Notes under the pieces: generated by a model | Database searches by the model: none | Seen by the model: the letters and a program-made list of their open reading frames with translations, nothing else | What the model was told of the DNA's origin: nothing | Made by a program: the position numbers and the translations under genes | Assembly (NCBI RefSeq): GCF_024703995.1 | Contig: NZ_JAMXQV010000049.1 | Span: 1-41,801 of the forward strand | Origin: Amycolatopsis iheyensis | Lineage (GTDB): Bacteria > Actinomycetota > Actinomycetes > Mycobacteriales > Pseudonocardiaceae | DNA: 41,801 nt | Direction: 5' to 3' | In this document: positions 23,986 through 31,889 of the stretch, in pieces | How the letters are laid out: each line of letters starts with the position of its first letter | Numbering within the stretch: the first letter of the stretch is position 1

Positions 23986-23992
23986 TCCGGCC

Positions 23993-25048
23993 ATGGTCGA
24001 GCTCGCCGCGCCCGCCGTCGGGGACTGGGACTTCCCGCGCGGCACCGCGAGCATCGAGCTGATGACCCGGTTCGCCGCCGACCGCGGCCTGGCCGCCGAG
24101 AAGCTGCTGGCCGCGACGACGCTCTCGCCGGAGCTGCTCGCCGACCCCGCGGTCCAGGTCGACGCGCGCCAGGAGCTGGCCGTCGTCCGCGCGCTGGCCG
24201 AGCTCGACGGCTCGGACGCGACGGCGCTGGCGCTCGGCCGCCGCTACCGCGTCACCACCTTCGGCATCTTCGGCTTCGCGTGCATCAGCAGCCCGACGCT
24301 GCGCGACGCGATGCTGTTCGCCCTGCGCTACTTCGACCTCAGCTTCGCCTTCTGCATCCCGCACGTCGAGGTCGACGGCGGCCGCCTGACGCTGGAGCTC
24401 GACGACAGCCGCGTGCCCGCCGACGTCGCGCGGTTCCTCGTGCTGCGCGACCTGTCCGCGATCTTCACCGTCATGCGCGACCTGCTGCCGGAGATCCAGC
24501 TGGACGACCTGGGGTTCCGGCACGAGACCTCCACAGTGGACGGCTACGAGCGGACGTTCGGCCTGGTCCCGCGCTTCGGCGCCGACGCCTGCCGCGCGAC
24601 GCTCGACCCGGCCCTGCTCACCCTGCCGCTGCCGCAGGCCAACGAGCAGACCGTCGCCCTGTGTGCCATGCAGTGCGAACAGCTCGTCGCGCGCAAGCGG
24701 GAGCGCACGGGCATCTCGCAGCAGGTCCGCGAGCGGCTGGTCCGGCTCGGCGGCGTCGACGCCGGGATGGACGAGATCGCCCGCCAGCTGACGCTCAGCA
24801 CGCGCACGCTGCGCCGGCGGCTGACCGAAGCGGGCACCAGCTACCGCGCGCTGGTCGACGAAGTGCGTCAGACGCTGGCCGAGGAGCTGCTCGACACGGG
24901 GGTGCTGTCGGTCGAGGACGTCGCCTACCGGCTCGGGTACGCCGAGGCCTCGAGCTTCATCTACGCGTTCAAGCGCTGGACCGGGATGACGCCGGCGGCG
25001 TTCGCCCGCCGGTTCCGCGCCGCTCGGCAAGCACCGCCGGGTAGGTGA
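23993..25048 (+). CDS. AraC-family regulator with Arabinose_bd-like ligand domain
   Basis: 351-residue regulator of the OruR/ArgR-like AraC branch. Residues about 20-215 form an Arabinose_bd-like helical sensor domain (ATALALGRRYRVTTFGIFGFACISSPTLRDAMLFALRYFDL across 75-115; HVEVDGGRLTLELDD; FRHE). Residues about 245-345 carry the double helix-turn-helix (MDEIARQLTLSTRTLRRRL and VEDVAYRLGYAEASSFIYAFKRWTGMTPAAF). Such proteins often control monooxygenase or amino-acid catabolic operons. The nearest catabolic unit is the BVMO/GMC operon about 1.9 kb upstream, but no direct link is visible. The last 80 bases overlap the convergent TetR gene. Confidence 0.92.
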   Translation: MVELAAPAVGDWDFPRGTASIELMTRFAADRGLAAEKLLAATTLSPELLADPAVQVDARQELAVVRALAELDGSDATALALGRRYRVTTFGIFGFACISSPTLRDAMLFALRYFDLSFAFCIPHVEVDGGRLTLELDDSRVPADVARFLVLRDLSAIFTVMRDLLPEIQLDDLGFRHETSTVDGYERTFGLVPRFGADACRATLDPALLTLPLPQANEQTVALCAMQCEQLVARKRERTGISQQVRERLVRLGGVDAGMDEIARQLTLSTRTLRRRLTEAGTSYRALVDEVRQTLAEELLDTGVLSVEDVAYRLGYAEASSFIYAFKRWTGMTPAAFARRFRAARQAPPGR

Positions 25049-25640
25049 GCTTCAGCAGGTTGAGGATCGAATCGGTGAGGAAGGTGCGCAGCGCCGCGCG
25101 GTCGAGCGTGCCGCGGATCAGCCACTCGCGCGACGCCGCGCGCAGCAGCCCGCCGAACGACCGGATCATCGCGCGCAGCTCTTCGCGGCCCTCGGTCACG
25201 CCGGTCATCAGCGCGGCCTCCAGCACGCGGTCGGCGGCGATCTCGTCGGCCTCCAGCATGATCCGCTCGATCTCGGGGTCGCGCCCGGCGGCTTCCGGCC
25301 CGATCACCGTGAGCCAGGCGTCGCGGTTGCGGTCCACGACGTCGATCCAGCGTTCGACGCCGATCGCGAGCCGCTGCTCCATCGTGGTGTCCGGCAGGGC
25401 TTCGGTGACCGGCGCGGGCACGATCATCAGCTGCCGCACCACTTCCAGGTAGAGCTCGCGCTTGCCGCCGAAGTAGTGGTTGATGAGCGGGCGCGCCACC
25501 CCGGCCGCCTCGGCGATGTCCGAAGTGGACACCGACGCGTAGCTGCCGGCGCCGAAGAGGTGCCGCGCGGCGGCGAGGATCTCCGCCCGCCGTTCGGCCG
25601 GTTCGAGCCGGCGGCGCCGGGGCCGGGTCCCACTGGTCAT
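24969..25640 (-). CDS. TetR/AcrR-family regulator
   Basis: 223-residue repressor. The N-terminal helix-turn-helix (residues about 10-56) reads RRAEILAAARHLFGAGSYASVSTSDIAEAAGVARPLINHYFGGKRELYLEVV, a canonical TetR pattern. The ligand-binding helical domain follows and ends in a Ser/Arg/Pro-rich tail encoded within the overlap with the AraC gene. ATG 25640 is chosen because the domain begins immediately after it; the open frame continues upstream without support. A palindromic operator at 25661-25675 lies just before the start, indicating autoregulation. The target genes other than itself are unknown. Confidence 0.9.
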   Translation of the reverse strand: MTSGTRPRRRRLEPAERRAEILAAARHLFGAGSYASVSTSDIAEAAGVARPLINHYFGGKRELYLEVVRQLMIVPAPVTEALPDTTMEQRLAIGVERWIDVVDRNRDAWLTVIGPEAAGRDPEIERIMLEADEIAADRVLEAALMTGVTEGREELRAMIRSFGGLLRAASREWLIRGTLDRAALRTFLTDSILNLLKLTYPAVLAERRGTGGRTPPASSRSSA

Positions 25641-25660
25641 CCGCTCAGCCTCGCGCGTAG

Positions 25661-25675
25661 TTGACCTCTCGTCAA
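25661..25675. promoter_or_regulatory. Palindromic operator of the TetR gene
   Basis: TTGACCTCTCGTCAA has perfect TTGAC / GTCAA arms around five bases, 21 bases upstream of the TetR start codon. A second overlapping symmetry, CTCTC/GAGAG, extends it. The position fits autorepression. Confidence 0.55.
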
Positions 25676-25812
25676 GAGAGTGGCTTCCGGTGGCGGGCAA
25701 GCGGTGTTTCGCGCCAACCTTTGTCGTTACGCAACCGGAACAACCCGCCGGTAACTTCCCGGCGTCCGGATGCGACGAGACGGCAGGGACCCGCGACCGG
25801 GGGCAGGAGCAG

Positions 25813-26124
25813 ATGGACGAAGAAGGCGCGCCGATTCGGCCGGCCGGACGCTGGGTGAGCGTCCGCCTGCAGCATCGCCACGTCAGCTTCGACGAGGAGT
25901 TCGAGGCCGACGAGCCCCTGCCCGACGGCGACTGCGCGGACGAGGAATCCCTGTCGTACTCCGGTATCGTGATCACGAGCTACAACGAGGGCGCGAAAGT
26001 GTCCGAGCGCTGGATCCCCCTGGGCGTGGACCCGTCCGAAGCGGACGACGAGCGGTTGATCGGGCAACTGCGGGATGCGTTGCTGTGGCAGGCGGGCCGG
26101 CCGCCCCAGGCCGCGGGGGAGTGA
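25813..26124 (+). CDS. Small acidic hypothetical protein
   Basis: 103-residue acidic protein that I do not recognise. It begins MDEEGAPIRPAGRWVSVRLQHRHVSF and contains a beta-rich pattern (VSVRLQHRHVSF, SYSGIVITSYNEGAKVSERWIPL) followed by a helix (ADDERLIGQLRDALLWQAG). ATG 25813 is preferred over upstream in-frame starts because AGGAG lies five bases before it and the upstream residues look non-coding. The reading frame keeps GC-rich third positions. It ends one base before the end of the convergent TetR (probable PaaR) gene. Function is unknown. Confidence 0.65.
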   Translation: MDEEGAPIRPAGRWVSVRLQHRHVSFDEEFEADEPLPDGDCADEESLSYSGIVITSYNEGAKVSERWIPLGVDPSEADDERLIGQLRDALLWQAGRPPQAAGE

Positions 26125-26125
26125 C

Positions 26126-26716
26126 CTACTCCGTGCGCAGGCCTTCGAAAGCCACCTTGCACACCGCGTCCGCCACCTCGGTCGCCGAGGAGCCGCGCCG
26201 TGGCTTGTACCACTCGATCAACGAGTTCACCATGCCGAAGATGAGCCGCGCGATCACCGCCGGGTCGACGTCCGGGCGGATGTCGCCCTCCGCCTCCGCC
26301 TGCTTCACCAGGTCGGTCACCAGCCGGTCGAACTCGCGGCGCCGGGTCAGCGCCGCCCGCTCCACCTTCGTGTTGCCCCGCACGCGAAGCAGCAGCGTGA
26401 CGAACGGGAGCCGGTCGGCCAGCACCAGCACGCTGCCGCGCACCAGGTGCTCCAGCCGGTCGATCGCACGCCCGTCCAGCCGGTCGGTCGAGGCGGCGAC
26501 CTCGAACAACCCGTCCAGCGCCCGGTCCACCGACAGCCGCAGCAGCTCCTCCTTGCTGGGCACGTGGTGGTAGATCGCGGACTTCGTGATGCCGAGCTTG
26601 CGGGACAGGTCCTCCATGCTCGTGCCGTCGTAGCCGCGCTCGTTGAACAGCTTCACCGCCACCTGCAGCAGTGATTCGAGGTCGTAGCCGGGCCGCCCGC
26701 GCCGCGGCGCCGTCAC
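26126..26716 (-). CDS. paaR: TetR-family regulator of the phenylacetate locus (probable PaaR)
   Basis: 196-residue repressor. The helix-turn-helix occupies residues about 10-55 (YDLESLLQVAVKLFNERGYDGTSMEDLSRKLGITKSAIYHHVPSKEELL). The C-terminal ligand domain includes RLIFGMVNSLIEWYKPRRG, a pattern seen in TetR regulators of acyl-CoA genes. GTG 26716 overlaps the stop of paaK (GTGA), so it is the third gene of paaI-paaK-tetR and is co-expressed with its targets. In actinobacteria PaaR of this type is released from DNA by phenylacetyl-CoA. The symbol is inferred from position and family. Candidate operators lie at 28421-28438 and 28527-28552. Confidence 0.85.
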   Translation of the reverse strand: MTAPRRGRPGYDLESLLQVAVKLFNERGYDGTSMEDLSRKLGITKSAIYHHVPSKEELLRLSVDRALDGLFEVAASTDRLDGRAIDRLEHLVRGSVLVLADRLPFVTLLLRVRGNTKVERAALTRRREFDRLVTDLVKQAEAEGDIRPDVDPAVIARLIFGMVNSLIEWYKPRRGSSATEVADAVCKVAFEGLRTE

Positions 26717-27990
26717 GGCCGCTCCCGCTGGTCGACGATCCGCCGCATCTTGCCCATTGACCGCTCCAGGGTGTCCGGGTCGACGACGTCCACCGACACC
26801 GTCACCCCGACGCCGTCCTTCACCTGCGAAACCAGGGCGGCGGCAGCCTCCGAACGCATCGCGCCGGAAGCGTCGTGCCGCGCCTCGACCAGCACGGTCA
26901 GGTGGTCGAGCCGCCCGCGCGTGGAGCGGACGAGCTGGAAGTGCGGGCTCAGCCCCTCGGTCCGCAGCACGATCTCCTCGATCTGGGTCGGGAAGACGTT
27001 GACCCCGCGCAGGATGATCAGGTCGTCGGTGCGCCCGGTGACCTTGTCCATCCGCCGGAACGCCGGGCGCGCCGTGCCCGGGCGCAACGCGGTCAGGTCG
27101 CGCGTGCGGTAGCGGATGATCGGCAGCGCCTGCTTGGTCAGCGACGTGAAGAGCAGCTCGCCGGTCTCGCCCGACTCGAGCACTTCTTCGGAGTACGGGT
27201 CGATCACCTCGGGGTAGAAGTGGTCCTCCCAGATGTGCAGGCCGTCCTTCGTCTCGACGCACTCCTGCGCGACGCCCGGGCCCATCACCTCGGACAGCCC
27301 GTAGATGTCGACGGCGTCGAGCGCGAACCGCTCCTCGATCTCGGCGCGCATCTGCTCGGTCCACGGCTCGGCGCCGAAGATGCCCACCTTCAAGGAAGAA
27401 GCACGCGGGTCGACACCCTGGCGCTCGAACTCGTCGAGCAGCGTCAGCATGTACGACGGCGTGACCATGATGATCTCGGGTTTGAAGTCGGTGATGAGCT
27501 GTACCTGGCGCGCGGTCATGCCGCCCGACGCGGGGATCACCGTGCAGCCGAGCTTTTCGGCGCCGTAGTGCGCGCCCAGGCCGCCGGTGAACAGGCCGTA
27601 CCCGTAGGCGACGTGCACCTTGTGGCCCGGGCGGCCGCCCGCGGCGTGGATCGACCGGGCCATCACGGTCGCCCAGGTGTCGATGTCCCGCTCGGTGTAG
27701 CCGACGACAGTGGCCTTGCCGGTGGTGCCGCTGGAGGCGTGGATGCGGCGCACCTCCGCCTGCGGCACGGCGAACATCCCGAACGGGTAGTTCTCACGCA
27801 GGTCCTGCTTGGTCGTGAAGGGGAACTTCGCCAGGTCGGCGAGCTCCTTGCAGTCGTCCGGGTGGACGCCGGCCGCGTCGAACTTGCGCGTGTACGCCGG
27901 CACGTTCGCGTACGCGTGTCTGAGCGTCCACTGCAGACGTTCCAGCTGGAGTGCGGCCAGCTCGTCCGCGCCGATGTTCGCCTCGATCAT
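26713..27990 (-). CDS. paaK: Phenylacetate-CoA ligase
   Basis: 425-residue adenylating enzyme converting phenylacetate, ATP and CoA to phenylacetyl-CoA, the first step of the pathway. The ATP P-loop HASSGTTGKATVVGY (about 90-104) and the PaaK-type motifs YGYGLFTGGLGAHYGAEKLG, GAEPWTEQMR, DIYGLSEVMGPGVAQEC and YRTRDLTAL are all present. The C-terminal lid (GRTDDLIILRGVNVFPTQIEEI; final Lys in SMGKMRRI) is complete. ATG 27990 overlaps the paaI stop (ATGA). The length equals that of typical PaaK proteins. Confidence 0.97.
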   Translation of the reverse strand: MIEANIGADELAALQLERLQWTLRHAYANVPAYTRKFDAAGVHPDDCKELADLAKFPFTTKQDLRENYPFGMFAVPQAEVRRIHASSGTTGKATVVGYTERDIDTWATVMARSIHAAGGRPGHKVHVAYGYGLFTGGLGAHYGAEKLGCTVIPASGGMTARQVQLITDFKPEIIMVTPSYMLTLLDEFERQGVDPRASSLKVGIFGAEPWTEQMRAEIEERFALDAVDIYGLSEVMGPGVAQECVETKDGLHIWEDHFYPEVIDPYSEEVLESGETGELLFTSLTKQALPIIRYRTRDLTALRPGTARPAFRRMDKVTGRTDDLIILRGVNVFPTQIEEIVLRTEGLSPHFQLVRSTRGRLDHLTVLVEARHDASGAMRSEAAAALVSQVKDGVGVTVSVDVVDPDTLERSMGKMRRIVDQRERP

Positions 27991-28403
27991 GCTCGGTCCC
28001 GTTTCGCGGAGATGGCGCGGCTGCGGCCGCGGAATTCGGCGACGACCTCGGGCCCGCCGGGGGTCTCCCGGTGCACGGTGACGTCGTAGATGCCGTTGCG
28101 GCCGTAGCGGGTGCGCTCGGCGGCCGTCGCGACGAGGTGGTCGCCGAGCTTCCCGGCGGCGACGAACGAGATTTCGGCGCCCGCGGCCACGGTCACCGGG
28201 CCGTGGGTGTTGCAGGCGCAGGCGAAGGCGGTGTCGGCCAGCAGGAAGACGTACCCGCCGTGGGCGATGTCGTGGCCGTTGACCATCGCGCGCGTGATCG
28301 TCATGGTCGCGACGGCCCGGCCTTCGCCCGCTTCGACGAGTTCGATGCCCAGCGCGCGCGACGCCTCGTCGGCGGCGAACATGGTGTGCGCTGCGTTGGT
28401 CAT
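27987..28403 (-). CDS. paaI: Hydroxyphenylacetyl-CoA thioesterase PaaI
   Basis: 138-residue hotdog-fold thioesterase. The signature NGHDIAHGGYVFLLADTAFACACNTHG (about 42-68, in two parts) contains the HGG loop and the acidic catalytic position of the PaaI family. In phenylacetate catabolism it hydrolyses dead-end hydroxyphenylacetyl-CoA esters and frees CoA. ATG 28403 follows GGAGG. It is the first gene of the reverse operon and its stop overlaps paaK. It starts 18 bases from the operator-like repeat at 28421-28438. Confidence 0.95.
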   Translation of the reverse strand: MTNAAHTMFAADEASRALGIELVEAGEGRAVATMTITRAMVNGHDIAHGGYVFLLADTAFACACNTHGPVTVAAGAEISFVAAGKLGDHLVATAAERTRYGRNGIYDVTVHRETPGGPEVVAEFRGRSRAISAKRDRA

Positions 28404-28420
28404 CGACCCTCCGAACTGAC

Positions 28421-28438
28421 TGACCGAATGGACGGTCA
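28421..28438. promoter_or_regulatory. PaaR-type operator upstream of paaI
   Basis: TGACCGAATGGACGGTCA has perfect TGACCG / CGGTCA arms around six bases. With its flanks (ACTGACCG ... CGGTCACC) it resembles the ACCG-N6-CGGT palindromes bound by actinobacterial PaaR. It lies 18 bases upstream of paaI, where binding would overlap the paaI-paaK-tetR promoter. Confidence 0.65.
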
Positions 28439-28526
28439 CCTGGCGGTGTCGGCCCAGTAAAGGCAGTGCTTGGAGCCGTGTCAAGCATCGCCCCTTCCGA
28501 TCTCCGTGGCCAGCGGCTACCATGGC

Positions 28527-28552
28527 AATTACTGAACGTCCGGTAGGTAATT
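28527..28552. promoter_or_regulatory. Operator-like repeat upstream of paaZ
   Basis: The arms AATTAC and GTAATT bracket a core ACTGAACG-TC-CGGTAGGT, giving nested inverted symmetry. It ends 21 bases before the paaZ ATG. The core shares CGGT half-sites with the paaI operator. Its right half, CCGGTAGGTAAT, matches the repeats before the acyl-CoA dehydrogenase (1716-1732) and ccr (40213-40229). Confidence 0.6.
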
Positions 28553-28573
28553 CGGCGGGAGAGGTCGGAACTG

Positions 28574-30604
28574 ATGGCATTGCTGCGCAGCTACGTCTCC
28601 GGGGAGTGGCACACGGCGGCGGGCGAAGGCGCCCCCCTGCACGACGCCGCCACCGGCGAGGAGGTCGCCCGGATCTCCTCCGAGGGCGTCGACTTCGCGG
28701 GGGCGCTGGAGTTCGGCCGCCGTGTCGGCGGGCCGGCCCTGCGCGAGCTGACGTTCCACCAGCGCGCGGCCCTGCTGAAGGCCCTGGCCTCGCACCTGCG
28801 CGAGCACCGCGAGGAGCTGTACGCACTCTCCGCGCGCACCGGCGCCACGCTCGGTGACTCGAAGTTCGACATCGACGGCGGCATCGGCGTCCTGTTCAGC
28901 TACGGCTCCAAGGGCAAGCGCGAGCTGCCGAACGACACCGTCTACGTCGAAGGCAACGTCGAGCCGCTCAGCAAGGGCGGCACGTTCGTCGCCCAGCACA
29001 TCGCGACCCCGCTGCGGGGGGTCGCCGTCCAGATCAACGCGTTCAACTTCCCGGTGTGGGGGCCGCTCGAGAAGTTCGCGCCCGCCTTCCTGGCCGGCGT
29101 GCCGAGCCTGGTCAAGCCGGCCAGCTCGACGGCGTACCTGACCGCGCGCCTGGTCGAGCTGATCGTCGAGTCCGGGATCCTGCCCGAGGGGTCGCTGCAG
29201 TTCGTCGCCGGCAGCGTCGGTGACCTGCTCGACCACGTGACCGCGCAGGACCTGGTGTCGTTCACCGGCTCGGCGTCGACCGCGCAGAAGCTGCGTGCGC
29301 ACCCGGCGATCGTGCGGAACTCGGTCCGGTTCAACGCCGAGGCCGACTCCCTGAACTGCTCGATCCTCGGCCCGGACGCCGTCCAGGGCACCGCGGAGTT
29401 CGACCTGTTCGTCAAGCAGCTGACCAGCGAGATGACGGTCAAGGCGGGCCAGAAGTGCACCGCCATCCGCCGTGCGTTCGTCCCGGCCGCGCTGCTCGAC
29501 GACGTCGCCGCGGCCGCTTCCGCGCGGCTCGCGAAGGTGACCGTCGGCAACCCGGCCGCCGAAGGGGTCCGGATGGGTGCGCTGGCCAGCCTGGAGCAGC
29601 GCGAGGAGGTCCGGCGCTCGCTCAAGGCGCTGCTGGACGCCGGCAGTGTCGTGTTCGGCGACCCGGAGCAGGTCGACGTCGTGGACGCCGACGCCGAGCG
29701 CGGCGCGTTCATCTCCCCGGTGCTGCTCAAGGCCGACCCGGAGCGCTCCGAGCCGCACGAGGTCGAGGCGTTCGGCCCGGTCTCGACGCTGATGCCGTAC
29801 ACGTCCACCGAGCAGGTCGTCGAGCTGGCCGCCCGCGGCGGCGGCAGCCTGGCCGGGTCGGTGGTCTCCGCCGACCAGGAGTTCGTGCGCGAGGTCGTCC
29901 TGGGTGCGGCGCCGTACCACGGCCGGCTGCTCGTCCTCGACGCCGAAGACGCGAAGGAGTCCACCGGCCACGGCTCGCCGATGCCGCAGCTGGTCCACGG
30001 CGGCCCCGGGCGCGCTGGTGGCGGCGAGGAGATGGGCGGCATCCGCGGCGTGCTGCACCACATGCAGCGCACGGCGGTCCAGGGCTCGCCCGCGGTGCTC
30101 GCGTCGGTGACCGGCCGCTGGGTGACCGGCGCGCCGCGCACCGAAAGCGACGTCCACCCGTTCCGGAAGTCCCTCGCGGAGCTTCGCATCGGTGACTCCG
30201 TCGTCGCCGGGCCGCGGACGGTCAGCCAGGAGGACGTCGACCACTTCGCCGAGTTCACCGGCGACACGTTCTACGCCCACACCGACCCCGCGGCCGCGGC
30301 CGCGAACCCGCTGTTCGGCGGGATCGTCGCGCACGGCTACCTGGTCGTCTCGTTCGCCGCGGGCCTGTTCGTCTCGCCCGAGCCGGGCCCGGTGCTGGCC
30401 AACTACGGCCTGGAGAACCTGCGGTTCCTCACGCCGGTCAAGGTCGGCGACTCGCTGACGGTGACGCTCACCGCCAAGCAGATCACCCCGCGGATCGACC
30501 AGGAGTACGGCGAGGTCCGCTGGGACGCCGACGTCACCAACGCCGACGGCGAGTCCGTCGCCAAGTACGACGTCCTCACCCTGGTGTCGAAGGAGCAGCC
30601 GTGA
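28574..30604 (+). CDS. paaZ: Bifunctional oxepin-CoA hydrolase / 3-oxo-5,6-dehydrosuberyl-CoA semialdehyde dehydrogenase
   Basis: 676-residue fusion enzyme that opens the seven-membered oxepin-CoA ring and oxidises the resulting aldehyde. Residues about 1-515 form an aldehyde dehydrogenase: INAFNFPVWGPLEKFAP, FTGSASTAQKLRAHP, the base region FNAEADSLNCSIL and catalytic Cys in VKAGQKCTAIRRAF. Residues about 540-676 form a MaoC-like hotdog hydratase: QEDVDHFAEFTGDTFYAHTDPAAAA with the catalytic Asp, then FGGIVAHGYLVVSFAAGLFV. Full length matches E. coli PaaZ. It is the first gene of the forward operon, and its stop overlaps paaA (GTGA). Confidence 0.97.
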   Translation: MALLRSYVSGEWHTAAGEGAPLHDAATGEEVARISSEGVDFAGALEFGRRVGGPALRELTFHQRAALLKALASHLREHREELYALSARTGATLGDSKFDIDGGIGVLFSYGSKGKRELPNDTVYVEGNVEPLSKGGTFVAQHIATPLRGVAVQINAFNFPVWGPLEKFAPAFLAGVPSLVKPASSTAYLTARLVELIVESGILPEGSLQFVAGSVGDLLDHVTAQDLVSFTGSASTAQKLRAHPAIVRNSVRFNAEADSLNCSILGPDAVQGTAEFDLFVKQLTSEMTVKAGQKCTAIRRAFVPAALLDDVAAAASARLAKVTVGNPAAEGVRMGALASLEQREEVRRSLKALLDAGSVVFGDPEQVDVVDADAERGAFISPVLLKADPERSEPHEVEAFGPVSTLMPYTSTEQVVELAARGGGSLAGSVVSADQEFVREVVLGAAPYHGRLLVLDAEDAKESTGHGSPMPQLVHGGPGRAGGGEEMGGIRGVLHHMQRTAVQGSPAVLASVTGRWVTGAPRTESDVHPFRKSLAELRIGDSVVAGPRTVSQEDVDHFAEFTGDTFYAHTDPAAAAANPLFGGIVAHGYLVVSFAAGLFVSPEPGPVLANYGLENLRFLTPVKVGDSLTVTLTAKQITPRIDQEYGEVRWDADVTNADGESVAKYDVLTLVSKEQP

Positions 30605-31536
30605 CGGCCACCGTTTCCCTCGAAGAGCATTTCGAAGCGACGATCGAGCGCGACCAGCGCATCGAGCCGCGCGACTGGGTGCCCGAGGGCTACCGCAAGA
30701 CGATGATCCGCCAGATCGCGCAGCACGCGCACTCGGAGATCATCGGGATGCAGCCCGAAGGCAACTGGATCACGCGGGCGCCGTCCTTGCGGCGCAAGGC
30801 GATCCTGCTGGCGAAGGTCCAGGACGAAGCCGGCCACGGCCTCTACCTGTACTCCGCGGCGGCGACGCTGGGCGCCGACCGCGCGGACCTGACCGACAAG
30901 CTCATCACCGGCAAGCAGAAGTACTCGTCGATCTTCAACTACCCGACGCTGACCTTCGCCGACGTCGGCGTGATCGGCTGGCTGGTCGACGGCGCGGCGA
31001 TCTGCAACCAGGTGCCGCTGTGCCGGTCGTCGTACGGGCCGTACGCGCGGGCGATGATCCGGATCTGCAAGGAAGAGTCGTTCCACCAGCGGCAGGGTTA
31101 CGAGCTGCTGATGACGATGATGCGCGGGACGCAGCAGCAGCGTGACATGGTCCAGGAGGCCGTGAACCGCTGGTGGTGGCCGTCGCTGATGATGTTCGGC
31201 CCGCCGGACGCCGATTCGCCGAACACCGCGCAGTCGATGGCGTGGAAGGTCAAGCGCCACACCAACGACGAGCTGCGGCAGCGCTTCGTCGACATGTCGA
31301 TCCCGCAGGCCGAGGCGCTGGGCGTGACGTTCCCGGACCCGGACCTGAAGTGGAACGCCGAGCGCGGGCACTACGACTTCGGCGCGGTCGACTGGGCCGA
31401 GTTCAAGAACGTGTTGAAGGGCAACGGCCCGTGCAACGCCTCGCGGGTCGCGCACCGGCGCGCCGCGCACGAAGACGGGGCGTGGGTCCGCGAAGCCGCG
31501 GTGGCGCACGCGGCCAAGAAGGAGGAGCGCAAGTGA
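30601..31536 (+). CDS. paaA: Phenylacetyl-CoA 1,2-epoxidase, diiron catalytic subunit
   Basis: 311-residue catalytic subunit of the PaaABCE multicomponent oxygenase, which epoxidises the aromatic ring of phenylacetyl-CoA. The ferritin-like diiron ligands are visible in the paired helices AKVQDEAGHGLYLYSAA (EAGH) and ICKEESFHQRQGYELL (EESFH). The conserved EHFEATIERDQRIEPRDWVPEGYRK start and KVKRHTNDELRQRFVDM segment also match PaaA. GTG 30601 overlaps the paaZ stop and the end overlaps paaB. Confidence 0.97.
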   Translation: MTATVSLEEHFEATIERDQRIEPRDWVPEGYRKTMIRQIAQHAHSEIIGMQPEGNWITRAPSLRRKAILLAKVQDEAGHGLYLYSAAATLGADRADLTDKLITGKQKYSSIFNYPTLTFADVGVIGWLVDGAAICNQVPLCRSSYGPYARAMIRICKEESFHQRQGYELLMTMMRGTQQQRDMVQEAVNRWWWPSLMMFGPPDADSPNTAQSMAWKVKRHTNDELRQRFVDMSIPQAEALGVTFPDPDLKWNAERGHYDFGAVDWAEFKNVLKGNGPCNASRVAHRRAAHEDGAWVREAAVAHAAKKEERK

Positions 31537-31889
31537 GCGACCTGACGGCCGAAGGCGGCCACGGCGCGGTGCCGCTGGAAGGCGTTCCCGCCGAGCCCGG
31601 GCCGGTCAAGCACGACTGGCCGCTGTACGAGGTGTTCGTCCGCGGCAAGCGCGGCCTGAACCACGTGCACGTCGGCTCGCTGCACGCGGCCGACGACGAG
31701 ATGGCGCTGCACCACGCGCGTGACCTCTACACCCGCCGCAACGAAGGCGTGTCGATCTGGGTCGTGCGCGCCGCGGACATCACGGCGTCGTCGCCGGACG
31801 AGAAGGACCCGTTCTTCGCGCCGAGCGGCGACAAGGTCTACCGCCACCCGACGTTCTACGACATCCCCGAGGAGGTGCCGCACATATGA
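31533..31889 (+). CDS. paaB: Phenylacetyl-CoA epoxidase subunit PaaB
   Basis: 118-residue small subunit bridging the catalytic PaaA-PaaC units. Its core WPLYEVFVRGKRGLNHVHVGSLHAADDEMALHHARDLYTRRNEG (in parts, from residue 29) and SIWVVRAADI, ending KVYRHPTFYDIPEEVPHI, is diagnostic. About 25 residues (SDLTAEGGHGAVPLEGVPAEPGP) precede the core that starts the shorter enterobacterial protein. GTG 31533 is chosen for GGAGGAG just upstream and overlaps the paaA stop. Confidence 0.95.
   Translation: MSDLTAEGGHGAVPLEGVPAEPGPVKHDWPLYEVFVRGKRGLNHVHVGSLHAADDEMALHHARDLYTRRNEGVSIWVVRAADITASSPDEKDPFFAPSGDKVYRHPTFYDIPEEVPHI

Noticed and set aside
25720..25757. GTTACGCAACCGG ... GCCGGTAAC as a further copy of the shared operator
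   Set aside because: The half-sites are too far apart and the cores do not match AGTTACCGG-N3-GTAAT.
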